NCBI RefSeq assembly: GCF_000316625.1
Contig: NC_019676.1
Span: 269,501-333,500 of the forward strand
Length of the DNA: 64,000 nucleotides
Direction: 5' to 3'
From: Nostoc sp. PCC 7107
Lineage (GTDB): Bacteria > Cyanobacteriota > Cyanobacteriia > Cyanobacteriales > Nostocaceae
Positions 8,091-17,320 of this stretch are shown piece after piece (position 1 is the first letter of the stretch; every line of letters begins with the position of its first letter). Both the position numbers and the translations under genes were made by a program. Under the pieces are notes generated by a model, which was not told where the DNA came from, searched no databases, and saw only the letters and a list, made by a program, of their open reading frames with translations.

Positions 8091-8285
8091 TTACTTGATT
8101 TCCTTGTGAACGGTATGTTTGTTGCAGTGGGTACAGAACTTGCTCAGTTCTAAACGGTTAGTCGTATTACGACGGTTCTTCATGGTGGTATACCGGGACA
8201 CACCAGGAGAACGCTTGTCTGGATTACTACGACATTCGGTACATTCTAGTGTCACGATAATGCGAGCACCTTTACTCTTAGCCAT
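8091..8285 (-). CDS. rpmG: 50S ribosomal protein L33
   Basis: A 64-residue L33: [18 protein letters not shown], the [21 protein letters not shown] block and the C-terminal [14 protein letters not shown]. Both CxxC pairs are present, so this is the zinc-binding form. First gene of the rpmG-rpsR pair. Confidence 0.97.
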   Translation of the reverse strand: MAKSKGARIIVTLECTECRSNPDKRSPGVSRYTTMKNRRNTTNRLELSKFCTHCNKHTVHKEIK

Positions 8286-8329
8286 AATCTTACAAACAGT
8301 AAAGCCTGAAGAGAAATTTACACAAATGA

Positions 8330-8887
8330 CTATCTTCGCACATTTCGTTGCAAAGTATCAACTAAACGCTTAATTTTTAAATCAAGCGAGTACCCCCGCC
8401 GCGACGAAACTATGAACGTTCTAGCGTAACGGTCATGTAAAGCTTGCCGCAACTGGGTATCAGAGAAAGCTGCACCACAGTCTATTGCCAGAGGAAGCAA
8501 TAGGAGTATAGCAGTGGGATTAGCTCGAATGTTGCCGAGGGCGATCGAGACCAACAAAGTACCAAAGCCAATTATAGCTTCTCGCTTCACCAGTGCCAGC
8601 AACTGGGGAATTCTCCCCACGACTTGGCCATTTTCCACTTCTAAGATTTTCAAGTCAAAAGCCCAGCGTCCTAAACTTTGCCCTCGATTGTTAAATACCA
8701 CCACTACCCGCAAAATCAGCCAACAAAAGATAAAAACTAAAATTTGAACCAATTGAATACCGAAACTATTACTACCAAATAGCGAACTGATTAACCAAGC
8801 ACCCAAGAAATCCAGCCCCAAAGCCATACCGCGCCGCCAAATCTCAGCTTTGGGATAGTGTTTTTGCGGAATCCTTTCGATAGTCAT
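8330..8887 (-). CDS. RDD-family membrane protein
   Basis: A 185-residue integral membrane protein of the RDD family. The conserved Arg and Asp pair is in [19 protein letters not shown] at the N terminus. Three to four hydrophobic segments follow ([46 protein letters not shown]), with [15 protein letters not shown], the typical RDD loop. RDD proteins are suspected transporters or Na+/H+ antiporters, but the role here is unknown. It lies 45 bp upstream of rpmG on the same strand. Confidence 0.85.
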   Translation of the reverse strand: MTIERIPQKHYPKAEIWRRGMALGLDFLGAWLISSLFGSNSFGIQLVQILVFIFCWLILRVVVVFNNRGQSLGRWAFDLKILEVENGQVVGRIPQLLALVKREAIIGFGTLLVSIALGNIRANPTAILLLLPLAIDCGAAFSDTQLRQALHDRYARTFIVSSRRGYSLDLKIKRLVDTLQRNVRR

Positions 8888-9006
8888 ATAAAATAGATTT
8901 TTTATTTAGGGGTTAGGAAATAATCTATGCTTCTATTTTTAATATTAAGGTGATGTCTGGGGTGTTTGCTTTGCTGCAAAAGCCCAAAATCACGCCAACT
9001 AAATCA

Positions 9007-9095
9007 GGACTTATGCAGAGGCTACGGAAAATCTAACCACTCCAGACACAGAGGTCACAGAGAAATGAGAGTTTGAGAGTTTTTTGGGTAAATCC
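9007..9095. repeat. MITE-like element with GGACTTAYGCA ends, copy 1
   Basis: An 89-bp stretch running from GGACTTATGCA to GGGTAAATCC. Its interior (GGCTACGGAAAATC, CAGAGGTCACAGAGAAATGAGAG) matches in reverse complement the element at 39425-39512. It lies just upstream of the DUF4160 gene and creates a false N-terminal extension of that frame. Confidence 0.65.
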
Positions 9096-9129
9096 TGTAA
9101 ACATAAAACTTCATCTTACTATTGTTCTA

Positions 9130-9390
9130 ATGCCAGAAATTAGCCGTTTTCTAGGAATTATTATTACCATGTATTATAACGACCATCCACCGCCACATTT
9201 CCATGTTCGTTATAATCAACAAAAAGCGATTATTGATATTGAAACTTTATCTATATTAGAAGGTAAACTATCTTCCAGAGTATTAGCACTTGTACTGGAA
9301 TGGGCGAATTTACATACAGCAGAATTGATGGATAACTGGGAAAAAGCTAGACTCAATAGTCCGCTAGAAAAAATTGAACCCTTGGAATAA
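9130..9390 (+). CDS. DUF4160 protein
   Basis: An 86-residue DUF4160 protein: PEISRFLGIIITMYYNDHPPPHFHVRY and ALVLEWANLHTAELMDNWEKAR are the family signature. The start is the ATG before PEISRF (9130); the frame extends upstream into a dispersed repeat. It is 3 bp from the DUF2442 gene downstream. The two families nearly always occur together and are suspected to form a toxin-antitoxin-like module; the biochemical role is not established. Confidence 0.85.
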   Translation: MPEISRFLGIIITMYYNDHPPPHFHVRYNQQKAIIDIETLSILEGKLSSRVLALVLEWANLHTAELMDNWEKARLNSPLEKIEPLE

Positions 9391-9393
9391 GCC

Positions 9394-9681
9394 ATGCTAA
9401 AAGATATTATTGCAGTCCAACCAAAAGAAGGTTATCAACTGTACATCAAATTTGAAGATAATAAACAAGGAATTATTGATATTAGTAAATTGATTTCTTT
9501 TACAGGGATTTTTGCACCACTAAAAGATATTAACTATTTCCATCAAGTGAAAATAAATTCTGAGTTGGGAACTATTTACTGGGAAAATGGGGCAGATTTT
9601 GATCCTGATGTACTTTATGCAGAAATTACGGGAGAAACAATCATTAATTATCAAATTTTCAAGACACCAAATGAAGATTGA
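9394..9681 (+). CDS. DUF2442 protein
   Basis: A 95-residue DUF2442 protein (IIAVQPKEGYQLYIKFEDNKQG, FAPLKD, ELGTIYWENGADFDPDVLY). It is the second gene of the DUF4160-DUF2442 pair, separated by 3 bp, so the two are co-translated. A strong bidirectional terminator follows at 9751. Confidence 0.85.
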   Translation: MLKDIIAVQPKEGYQLYIKFEDNKQGIIDISKLISFTGIFAPLKDINYFHQVKINSELGTIYWENGADFDPDVLYAEITGETIINYQIFKTPNED

Positions 9682-9750
9682 ACTATAGCAGCAGTGTATC
9701 GCTTTAAATACTAGCTTACACAAAAAATAGCTTACTAAGGTATTTATAAT

Positions 9751-9786
9751 AAAACCCAACATATCCTTTGATAATGTTGGGTTTTA
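9751..9786. terminator. Bidirectional terminator between convergent genes
   Basis: Perfect 12-bp inverted repeat (AAAACCCAACAT ... ATGTTGGGTTTT) with an 11-nt loop. The A/T ends supply a T-tract on both strands. It separates the plus-strand DUF4160/DUF2442 pair from the minus-strand DUF4230 gene. Confidence 0.8.
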
Positions 9787-9845
9787 TAGTTTATTTTATG
9801 AAATCCTTAATGTTTCTAATACTCCATTTATATGGAGGTAAATCT

Positions 9846-10526
9846 TTAGAAAATAGGACAATTACCAGATTTAGCTGATTGAGTATCTATGATAATTTTT
9901 TTATAGCCTGCTGCATAAAGTAATTTTTCTGCTTGTTCTTTTGCGTTTTTATTAGCAGTATCTATGATGCCATTTTCACAAGCTTCCACTCTAATGGTTT
10001 TAAGAGCATCTCTTTGTGCTTGGTCTTGCAGTTCAATTTTTGATTTAAAACTAACTCCATCACGATGATGATCTAAAAGACGTGAAGATTCAACATCTAG
10101 AGTAGTCTCCGTGATGTATGGTGGAGGTAAGATAATATGTACTAAATGATTACTTTCATCCAATTCTTTAACATCAAGTAGCTTCATATCCATTCCTACA
10201 CGAATCGTACCTACTCCTTCATAAATAACTTTTGTCTGCCCTAAAGGAATAGAAAAAACTACATTTTTTTCTTGTTCAACTACAGTAGCTTTACTTTGCA
10301 TTTTCACAACGTTAAAGTCACTTATTTCTTTTAATCCACCAAGAATAACTGTTTGTATTTTTGTCTCACTCTTAGTAGTAAACCAATGACCAGAAAAAAT
10401 ATAAAAGCTCAACAAAAGTATAGAGAAAAAAAATATTATTCCTGCGATTGCTGTTTTTTTGATGTCAACAAAAATACCTGTAGTATCTTGTATTGTCTGC
10501 ATTAAGCCACTGAAAGAAGTCATCAC
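9846..10526 (-). CDS. DUF4230 membrane-anchored protein
   Basis: A 226-residue protein with one N-terminal membrane segment (residues about 27-46, AIAGIIFFFSILLLSFYIFS). An extracytoplasmic domain of DUF4230 type follows: SETKIQTVILGGLKEISDFNVVKM, GTIRVGMDMKLLDV and a helical C-terminal ENAKEQAEKLL-like part with a DTQ end. The function is unknown. It is divergent from moeA across about 230 bp. Confidence 0.8.
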   Translation of the reverse strand: MMTSFSGLMQTIQDTTGIFVDIKKTAIAGIIFFFSILLLSFYIFSGHWFTTKSETKIQTVILGGLKEISDFNVVKMQSKATVVEQEKNVVFSIPLGQTKVIYEGVGTIRVGMDMKLLDVKELDESNHLVHIILPPPYITETTLDVESSRLLDHHRDGVSFKSKIELQDQAQRDALKTIRVEACENGIIDTANKNAKEQAEKLLYAAGYKKIIIDTQSAKSGNCPIF

Positions 10527-10756
10527 TAATGCCTTTTAGATTATATTTAGAGAACAATAGTAATACTTATAACTTATAATACTAATATACAGCTTGCGTA
10601 TTTACTCTTAAAATAATTGATATCAGTAATTGTGCTGTGTCAGAAATCCATTTTAAATTTACTTTATAAAATCTAGGAGATTTACTAATTACTCAAACAG
10701 ATAAATAGTAGTTTTCTTAAGAAGAATAATTACGTAAATAACTTGAGGCAATAGCA

Positions 10757-11998
10757 ATGTTACCAGTTACGGATGCAGAAGCAATTATTTTAAATTTGGT
10801 GCAACCGTTAGATGATCAGCAGGATATAGAAATTGTAGATTTATTGGCAGCAGGCGATCGCATTCTGGCACACCCTATCACCAGCCAGCTAGATTTTCCC
10901 CATTGGGATAACTCCGCAATGGATGGCTATGCAGTCCGTTATGCAGATGTACAGCAAGCTAATGCTGAAAAACCAGCTATCTTAGAAATTGTTGAGGAAA
11001 TTCCCGCAGGATATCAACCTAAAATCACAATTCAACCAGGACAAGCAGCGCGAATTTTTACTGGTGCGGTAATTCCAGCAGGTGCGGATACTGTAGTGAT
11101 GCAAGAAAGGACAAGCCGCGAGGAAAATCGCGTGTTTATTCAAGCTGCACCACAACCAAAAGAATTTGTCCGACACAAAGCATCTTATTATCAAGCTGGA
11201 ACACAACTGTTACCCGCCGGAATTCAATTAAAGGCGGCGGAAATAGCAGTATTAGCAGCAGCCCAGTGTCCCCAAGTCAAAGTTTATCGCCGTCCAAAAG
11301 TAGCAATTTTTTCCACTGGCGACGAATTAGTCACACCAGATACACCACTACAACCAGGCCAAATTGTCGATTCTAATAATTATGCCTTGGCAACTTTGGT
11401 AAAAGAAAGTGGTGCAGAACCTATATTATTAGGCATTGTTAAAGACAATCCAGTTGCTTTACAAGAAACAATTGCTTACGCCATAGCTAATGCTGATATT
11501 GTGCTTTCTTCGGGTGGGGTTTCTGTAGGCGAATATGATTATGTTGAAAAAATTCTCGAAACTTTAGGCGCAAAAATTCATATTCGTTCTGTAGAAATGA
11601 CTCCGGGGAAACCTTTAACTGTGGCGAATTTTTCTAATCAAAATTCAGCAATTTATTTTGGTTTACCAGGAAATCCTGTTTCTGCTTTAGTAACTTTTTG
11701 GCGGTTTGTACAACCAGCGATTAAAAAACTCGCTGGACTTGCTGAAGGTTGGGAGCCAAAATTTTTAAAGGTGCGATCGCATGATGAATTACGCGCCAAT
11801 GGCAAACGCGAAACTTATATTTGGGGTCGTTTAAATTTAGTTAACGGTGTTTACGAATTTCACAAAGCTGGCGGTACTCACAATTCTGGTAATTTAATTA
11901 ACTTAGCTCAAAGCAATACCTTAGCAGTTTTACCAGTAGGTCAAACATTAATTTCACGAGGAAAAGAAGTGCAAGTTTTATTAATTGCTGCGGTGTAA
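10757..11998 (+). CDS. moeA: Molybdopterin molybdenumtransferase MoeA
   Basis: Inserts molybdate into adenylated molybdopterin, the last step of Mo-cofactor synthesis; in this clade the cofactor serves enzymes such as nitrate reductase. The 413-residue protein has the MoeA signatures FPHWDNSAMDGYA near residue 50, FTGAVIPAGADTVVMQE, the MogA-like domain FSTGDELV with SSGGVSVGEYDYV, and MTPGKPLTVANF followed by GLPGNPVSALVTF. The C-terminal beta-barrel domain is present. A nuclease-like gene starts 3 nt after the stop. Confidence 0.96.
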   Translation: MLPVTDAEAIILNLVQPLDDQQDIEIVDLLAAGDRILAHPITSQLDFPHWDNSAMDGYAVRYADVQQANAEKPAILEIVEEIPAGYQPKITIQPGQAARIFTGAVIPAGADTVVMQERTSREENRVFIQAAPQPKEFVRHKASYYQAGTQLLPAGIQLKAAEIAVLAAAQCPQVKVYRRPKVAIFSTGDELVTPDTPLQPGQIVDSNNYALATLVKESGAEPILLGIVKDNPVALQETIAYAIANADIVLSSGGVSVGEYDYVEKILETLGAKIHIRSVEMTPGKPLTVANFSNQNSAIYFGLPGNPVSALVTFWRFVQPAIKKLAGLAEGWEPKFLKVRSHDELRANGKRETYIWGRLNLVNGVYEFHKAGGTHNSGNLINLAQSNTLAVLPVGQTLISRGKEVQVLLIAAV

Positions 11999-12001
11999 AT
12001 T

Positions 12002-12838
12002 ATGAGCTTTGACAACATTTGTAAAGTATTAGCTGAAAAATATCCAGTAGAATTTGTTAATTGGTTACTTGCTGAAGAACCGACAAAAGTTAAAGTATTA
12101 AAAACAGAATTAAGTTTAGAACCAATTCGTGCTGATTCTGTGACCTTTCTGCAAACCGCCAATCGAATTTTGCATATCGAATTTCAAACCCGTACTATAT
12201 CAAATCCTCCACTTCCATTCAGAATGCTAGATTATTCGGTGCGGTTAATACGTCAATATAATGTGCCTGTAACTCAGGTGGTAATTTTTTTGCAAGAAAC
12301 AAATAACGAAGTTGCTTTTACCGAAGAATATGTAAATGAGACAACCACTCACCATTATCGAGTTCTACGAATGTGGGAGCAAGACTCAGCAATATTTTTC
12401 GATAACCCTGCATTATTACCCTTAGCACCATTAACACGCACAACTTCACCTCAACAGTTGCTATCGCAGGTTGCCCAGAGTCTTGCTAGAATTCCTGATA
12501 TGAATACTAGGCAAGATATTGTAGCCTACACCGAGATTTTAGCTGGATTGAAATTTGAAAAGGGATTGATTCGTCAATTTTTAAGCGAGGATGTTATGCA
12601 AGAGTCAGTCATTTATCAGGATATTTTACAGAAGGGACAACAACAGGGAAAACAAGAAGAAGCCTTCCGGTTTTTCATGCGTCTGTTAACTCGACGTTTT
12701 GGTGAGATAGACTCATCAATTGTTGAGCGTATGCGAGGATTATCTACTGAACAATTGGAAGTATTGGGAGAAGAATTTGTTGATTTTTCTACAATATCTG
12801 ATTTGGTTACTTTGTTAGAACAACAGGAAAATAGTTAA
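12002..12838 (+). CDS. Rpn-family recombination-promoting nuclease / transposase-like protein (DUF4351 C terminus)
   Basis: A 278-residue protein of the Rpn (YhgA-like, PD-(D/E)XK) group common in cyanobacteria. The nuclease-like core includes ADSVTFLQTANRILHIEFQT, where the Asp and the ExQ are the expected metal ligands, and RMLDYSVRLIRQYN. The C-terminal LLTRRFGEIDSSIVERMRGLSTEQLEVLGE is the DUF4351 segment. It begins 3 nt after the moeA stop and is probably read from the same message. Rpn proteins are linked to recombination and, more recently, to phage defence. Confidence 0.85.
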   Translation: MSFDNICKVLAEKYPVEFVNWLLAEEPTKVKVLKTELSLEPIRADSVTFLQTANRILHIEFQTRTISNPPLPFRMLDYSVRLIRQYNVPVTQVVIFLQETNNEVAFTEEYVNETTTHHYRVLRMWEQDSAIFFDNPALLPLAPLTRTTSPQQLLSQVAQSLARIPDMNTRQDIVAYTEILAGLKFEKGLIRQFLSEDVMQESVIYQDILQKGQQQGKQEEAFRFFMRLLTRRFGEIDSSIVERMRGLSTEQLEVLGEEFVDFSTISDLVTLLEQQENS

Positions 12839-12858
12839 AAAGCTAACAACAATTTAAA

Positions 12859-12897
12859 CGCAGAGTATCGCTGAGGTAAACGCAGCGATACTCTGCG
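12859..12897. repeat. Perfect 15-bp inverted repeat after the Rpn gene
   Basis: Arms CGCAGAGTATCGCTG (12859-12873) and its complement at 12883-12897 enclose a 9-nt loop. A second GC-rich hairpin follows (GCGGGGGTTCCCCCG at about 12901-12915). There is no T-run, so it is a REP-like hairpin between convergent genes rather than a classic terminator. Confidence 0.6.
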
Positions 12898-12968
12898 CGC
12901 GGGGGTTCCCCCGTTGAGCAAACTTTTCAAGACAAAGTTACGCGGAGTTTTTGTTCAATTTTTAAATA

Positions 12969-15461
12969 TTATTGCACTAAAGCTCTAACGTCATTTGCCG
13001 AATCTAATTGTAAGGCTGTTACTACGATCGCCTCGGCTTGAGTTACAGTTAATTTGGCGATCGCCTGTTTAATTATCCCGATAGCTTGGGGATTGACGCT
13101 CAATTCATCTAACCCCAAACCTAATAAAATCCCCGCTGCCGTTGGTTCTGCTGCTAGTTCTCCACATAATCCTACCCAAATTCCGGCGGCGTGGGCAGCC
13201 TGTACAGTTTGTTGGATCATTCGCAATACGGCAGGGTGTAGGGCATCGGCTAAATAAGCTACTCTGGGGTTATTGCGATCGCCTGCCATGACGTACTGAC
13301 TAAGATCATTAGTCCCGATACTGAAAAAGCTGACTTCCGCCGCTAATTGATCAGCTATGGCGACGGCTGCGGGAACTTCAATCATGACACCCACTGGCAG
13401 ATTTTCATCAAAGGCTATACCCGCTTGTCGCAGTTCGGTTTGTACTTCACCTAAGATTGCTTTAGCTGCACGTACTTCTGTGACAGTCGCAATCATCGGA
13501 AACATCACCTTAATATTATGTTCTGCACTGGCGCGTAAAATTGCCCGCAACTGAGTTTTAAATAATTCTGGATGATCTAAACAAAAACGTATCCCTCGCC
13601 AGCCAAGGAAGGGGTTGGCTTCGTGAAGTCCGACTCGCAAATAAGGTAATGGTTTGTCACCACCGACATCCAAAGTGCGAATAATTAAGGGACGGTTGTC
13701 TAAAACTTGGGCGATCGCTTGATACACTGTCAGTTGTTCTTCTTCGGTTGGATCGGTAGTTCTATCTAAATACAAAAACTCAGTCCGCAATAATCCCACA
13801 CCTTCAGCACCACCAGCTACCGCCGCTTGTACATCTGCAATGCTACCAATATTGGCGAGGATATTTATCTGTTTGCCATCACGGGTGATTGCTGGTTGAT
13901 GCGCCTTGGTGAGTGCTTCTTGTTTAGCAGTTTGCCAAGCTTCCCGTTTAGTTTCCAATATCGTGAGAATATCTGCTTCTGGTTCTACCCAAGCTTTACC
14001 GCTTTCACCATCCAGCCCCATCAATGTACCATCTTCCAAGCGCAGCACTTCGGGATTCACGCCCAAAACAGCAGGAATTCCCAATGTCCGTGCAATAATC
14101 GCACTGTGAGATGTGGCACTTCCTGATACTGTACAAATACCAAGTACCTTGCGGGGATCTAATGCGGCTGTATCTGATGGTGTCAAGTCTGTGGCGACTA
14201 TAATCGCTGGTTCAGCTAGATACAAGCTAGTAGCAGCATTTCCCGCCAACAGTCGTAGTACCCTTTGTCCTATATCGACAACATCTTCCACTCGTTCTCG
14301 CAAATACGCATCTTCCAGGGTGCGGTAAGAAGTTGCAACTTCCTCAACTACAGCTTGCCAAGCGGCTTCTGCATTGAGGTGATGTTCCATAATGCGTTGC
14401 TGCACAGTTTCTAGCAATACGGGGTCTTCTAAAAATAGTAAATGAGCATCAAAAATTGCCGCTTCGGTGTCACCTATTTGCAAAGATGCTTGGGAAAAAA
14501 TAGTCTGAATTTCTTGTTGCGCTGTGTGAATTGCTGACTGTAAACGTTGCCATTCTAGCTCCGGGTCATCTACATGATACTGTGTCACAGTTACCGGAGC
14601 AGGTTGATAATGAATTACAGGTGCGATCGCCACTCCCGGAGAAGCCGCAATTCCTGAAAGTTCACCATGTGTTGCTGGAGTTGCTTGTTGCTGTATTGTT
14701 GGTGGAGACACAACAGCCGTATTATCTTCACCAAAGTTATTCGCAAATAACGTTTGTAATGCTGCTAGTGCTGCATCCGCATCAACACCAGTTGCAGTAA
14801 TTAACAGTTCATGTCCTTGACGCACACCTAAAGTTGTGACTTGGTTAATACTGTCACCCCGGACAACTGGGCTATTTCTCGTTAAATTCTGCACCTGAAT
14901 TTGAGATTGAAATTTAGCGGCGGTGGCGACAAACTGCGCCGCCGGACGCGCGTGTAAGCCTAAGCGATTACTCACAGTCAGCCGAATTTCTCTACTAGGA
15001 TAAGCGGTGCTTTTGGTTGGTTGGATGTGGCTATTAACATCTGCTGCGATAGTAATACCCAATTGTGTGGCTTTGGCGCTTAATGCTCCCCTAGCTTCCG
15101 CCATTACCTGCTGAATATTCTTACCTATGGCGGCTGCAACAGCGGCAGCGATCGCACCTTCTACTAGTGGCGCTTCACAGAGATATACTTGTTTTTGATG
15201 GGCTTCTGGTAAGAATTCCACAGCCATTTCTGCATTCATGACTGCGCTACCCAGATCCATCAGCACTAATACACCATCATCGCTAAATACAGATGCGATC
15301 GCCTCATAAATTTTCAGCGCATCCGTACCGAGTGGATTTTCCGCATCTTCAATCCCCGCCGCCACCGCAATGGCAACTTTGCCCTGAACCATTTGTGCAG
15401 CGAGTTCCTGCACACCCAGAGCCAATTGTTTACTATGAGAAACGATAACTATTCCGACCAC
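12969..15461 (-). CDS. dhaM: Fused PTS phosphotransferase: EIIA(DhaM)-HPr-full-length Enzyme I
   Basis: An 830-residue soluble PEP-dependent phosphorelay protein. Residues 1-130 are a DhaM/EIIA-Man domain with phosphorylatable His9 in IVIVSHS. Residues 157-240 are HPr with His170 in NRLGLHARPA. From about 268 to the end lies a complete Enzyme I: SGIAASPGVA, active His452 in GSATSHSAII, and a PEP-binding barrel with LLRTEFLYLDR, DVGGDKPLPYL, FSIGTNDLSQY and GLCGELA. E. coli DhaM has only a truncated EI part. By homology it phosphorylates ADP bound to DhaL for dihydroxyacetone kinase; no dhaK or dhaL lies in the window. It is transcribed alone and contains several HIP1 sites, so it looks native. 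Confidence 0.93.
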   Translation of the reverse strand: MVGIVIVSHSKQLALGVQELAAQMVQGKVAIAVAAGIEDAENPLGTDALKIYEAIASVFSDDGVLVLMDLGSAVMNAEMAVEFLPEAHQKQVYLCEAPLVEGAIAAAVAAAIGKNIQQVMAEARGALSAKATQLGITIAADVNSHIQPTKSTAYPSREIRLTVSNRLGLHARPAAQFVATAAKFQSQIQVQNLTRNSPVVRGDSINQVTTLGVRQGHELLITATGVDADAALAALQTLFANNFGEDNTAVVSPPTIQQQATPATHGELSGIAASPGVAIAPVIHYQPAPVTVTQYHVDDPELEWQRLQSAIHTAQQEIQTIFSQASLQIGDTEAAIFDAHLLFLEDPVLLETVQQRIMEHHLNAEAAWQAVVEEVATSYRTLEDAYLRERVEDVVDIGQRVLRLLAGNAATSLYLAEPAIIVATDLTPSDTAALDPRKVLGICTVSGSATSHSAIIARTLGIPAVLGVNPEVLRLEDGTLMGLDGESGKAWVEPEADILTILETKREAWQTAKQEALTKAHQPAITRDGKQINILANIGSIADVQAAVAGGAEGVGLLRTEFLYLDRTTDPTEEEQLTVYQAIAQVLDNRPLIIRTLDVGGDKPLPYLRVGLHEANPFLGWRGIRFCLDHPELFKTQLRAILRASAEHNIKVMFPMIATVTEVRAAKAILGEVQTELRQAGIAFDENLPVGVMIEVPAAVAIADQLAAEVSFFSIGTNDLSQYVMAGDRNNPRVAYLADALHPAVLRMIQQTVQAAHAAGIWVGLCGELAAEPTAAGILLGLGLDELSVNPQAIGIIKQAIAKLTVTQAEAIVVTALQLDSANDVRALVQ

Positions 15462-15719
15462 TGCAACACCATCAACCTTGTTGAGAGTCTAATATTTAGC
15501 CAATTACCCGTTATATTTACCCTGGCGCACCACCAAAATAGCATCAATACTTCATTTCAATTGCAATTGTCCAAAATTTTTTAGAATGATGGGTTAGTTG
15601 CGGTAAAGATGCGTAGACACATACTGGCTTATCGTAAACATCACACTGAATATTTAGAAACAGTTAATACTATTGGATAAAATACAATGATATAAAATAA
15701 ATCTCATCTAAAAAATATT

Positions 15720-16031
15720 ATGTTTATCCCCATCATTAAAGAACACACTGAAATTACTCCTGGTGTGTGTGGAGGAAAGCCGAGAATTGCCGGACACCGC
15801 ATTAGAGTTCAAGATATTGTCATCTGGCATGAACAAATGGGACTGTCACCAGATGAAATTCTTCATCATCATCCTAGTATTAGCCTAGCTGATGTTTATG
15901 CAGCTTTAGCTTATTATCACGATCATCGAGAAGAAATTCGGCAACAAATCGTTGCTGATGAAGAATTTGCTCGTCAATTGCAAGACCAAAATCCATCATT
16001 ATTGCAACAAAAACTAAAGCTTAAAATATAG
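15720..16031 (+). CDS. DUF433 protein, orphan antitoxin-like
   Basis: A 103-residue DUF433 protein with a complete signature: GVCGGKPRIAGHRIRVQDIV, GLSPDEILHHHPSISLADVYAALAYYHDH. The usual downstream DUF5615 PIN-like toxin is absent; the convergent CD-NTase gene ends 22 bp away. Either the toxin was lost when the CBASS operon arrived or the protein acts alone. Confidence 0.85.
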   Translation: MFIPIIKEHTEITPGVCGGKPRIAGHRIRVQDIVIWHEQMGLSPDEILHHHPSISLADVYAALAYYHDHREEIRQQIVADEEFARQLQDQNPSLLQQKLKLKI

Positions 16032-16053
16032 TCTGTAATAGAAATTATACTCA

Positions 16054-17316
16054 CTACTCTGGTAATTTTATTGGCACATCAATTCTAGCTCGTGCTACAC
16101 AAAAATTATTTTTGATAAGATAACATTCTACAAAATGGGAGCCATGAAAATTACTTGATTCATTTATTCTGTAATTTCCACTATCCTTCACAATTTGTCC
16201 TCGAATTTGTCGTCTTCTTATTGCTTCATTTCCAACATTACGAACCTTCCATTTTACTTTAAATGGCTCTGGTGCATTAAAATCAACAATATAAAATTCC
16301 AATTTTTTATTAGGTAGCAAAGGTAATTTTTTTGAAAACATTTGCTTTAATGAATAAGTTCTAAAGCCTGCTTGTGTAACTCGGCAATCTATTGTTAACT
16401 TATATCGAAGATCAAGTTGATAGTAATCTTCAATAAATTCTTCAGATTCAAACGGAAATCTATCTTTGCCAAAGTGCCGTTGCCAAGCTTTGCAAGCATC
16501 CCTTTGGCTTGTATTATCATCCAAAGCTGTTTTAGCAGATTCAATAAAACTACTAAGCTGTCCTAAAAAGTAATTTTTCTTAGTTTTGCTGTAATCTTCT
16601 AACAGATTTTCATAAGCAGGAGTTGTCGGGCGATAGCATACAAAATTCCATTCTAGGTTTCTCTTGATATTAAGTAGAGTTTGATAAAAAGCTACGTCAT
16701 CTCGTTCATCAAAAACAATATTATTAGCTGCTAGAATTGAGAAAATTAATCCACTAGGTAAATCACCTTTTCTATAATCACTCCAAGCTTTTAAATAACG
16801 GACAATTCGCTTTAGTTGACCTTCATTGTCAGCTTTTTTATTAAACCATTTAATGAATTCTCTAGGGTCACTTTGAATCCATCCTTTGGCCTTATGAGCT
16901 AAATATGGAGTTTGCCCTTCAATAACATAGTAAATAGGCAGATCAATATGATATTGTCTGGTATAGACAATTCTGACACAAGTTTGTTTGTCAATAGGCT
17001 CTTGTTTTGTCTGCCCATTGACAGCTTCCCAAATCCATTGGTGGAATGTACTTACACTTTTAACTGGTTGTGTTTCTACTTTGAAATAGATACCATCATC
17101 AATGTCAAATTCACCATCAAGTGGCTCGATGATAGTATTCATCATGAATGAACCCTGTCCATGAAACTTTGGAACAAAGCCATTCTGTTTATCCTGAAAG
17201 TACCGCCTAATTTTATCTCGAACAGCATTACGGGATACACGTAATCCCTCTTTCCGCTTAGAGTTTAAGGCAATAAAAGTATTGAATTCCAAGAACAATT
17301 TATGACAATCCGCCAC
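16054..17316 (-). CDS. CBASS CD-NTase (cyclic oligonucleotide synthase) with C-terminal AGS-C-like domain
   Basis: A 420-residue nucleotidyltransferase that should make a cyclic nucleotide signal on phage infection. The active site is FHGQGSF (Gly55-Ser56), followed by EFDIDDG with Asp71 and Asp73, and a third acidic residue Asp125 in YHIDLPIYY. The last 120 residues (YIVDFNAPEPFKVKWKVRN ... GSHFVECYLI ... CVARARIDVPI) match the AGS-C domain found on some CD-NTases and suspected of nucleotide sensing. I choose GTG 17316: AGGTGA, which contains the capV stop, is a well-placed ribosome site, and relatives start at the equivalent of ADCHKLF. An ATG at 17364 would overlap capV by 44 bp. The product nucleotide cannot be read from the sequence. 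No HIP1 site. Confidence 0.88.
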   Translation of the reverse strand: MADCHKLFLEFNTFIALNSKRKEGLRVSRNAVRDKIRRYFQDKQNGFVPKFHGQGSFMMNTIIEPLDGEFDIDDGIYFKVETQPVKSVSTFHQWIWEAVNGQTKQEPIDKQTCVRIVYTRQYHIDLPIYYVIEGQTPYLAHKAKGWIQSDPREFIKWFNKKADNEGQLKRIVRYLKAWSDYRKGDLPSGLIFSILAANNIVFDERDDVAFYQTLLNIKRNLEWNFVCYRPTTPAYENLLEDYSKTKKNYFLGQLSSFIESAKTALDDNTSQRDACKAWQRHFGKDRFPFESEEFIEDYYQLDLRYKLTIDCRVTQAGFRTYSLKQMFSKKLPLLPNKKLEFYIVDFNAPEPFKVKWKVRNVGNEAIRRRQIRGQIVKDSGNYRINESSNFHGSHFVECYLIKNNFCVARARIDVPIKLPE

Positions 17317-17320
17317 TGAA

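Noticed and set aside
9073-9129. N-terminal extension of the DUF4160 frame
   Set aside because: It begins inside the MITE-like element, and family members start at the equivalent of MPEISRF.
13827-14126. Several plus-strand frames inside the dhaM region
   Set aside because: They are reverse-frame shadows of a well-supported coding region and have no ribosome sites or family patterns.
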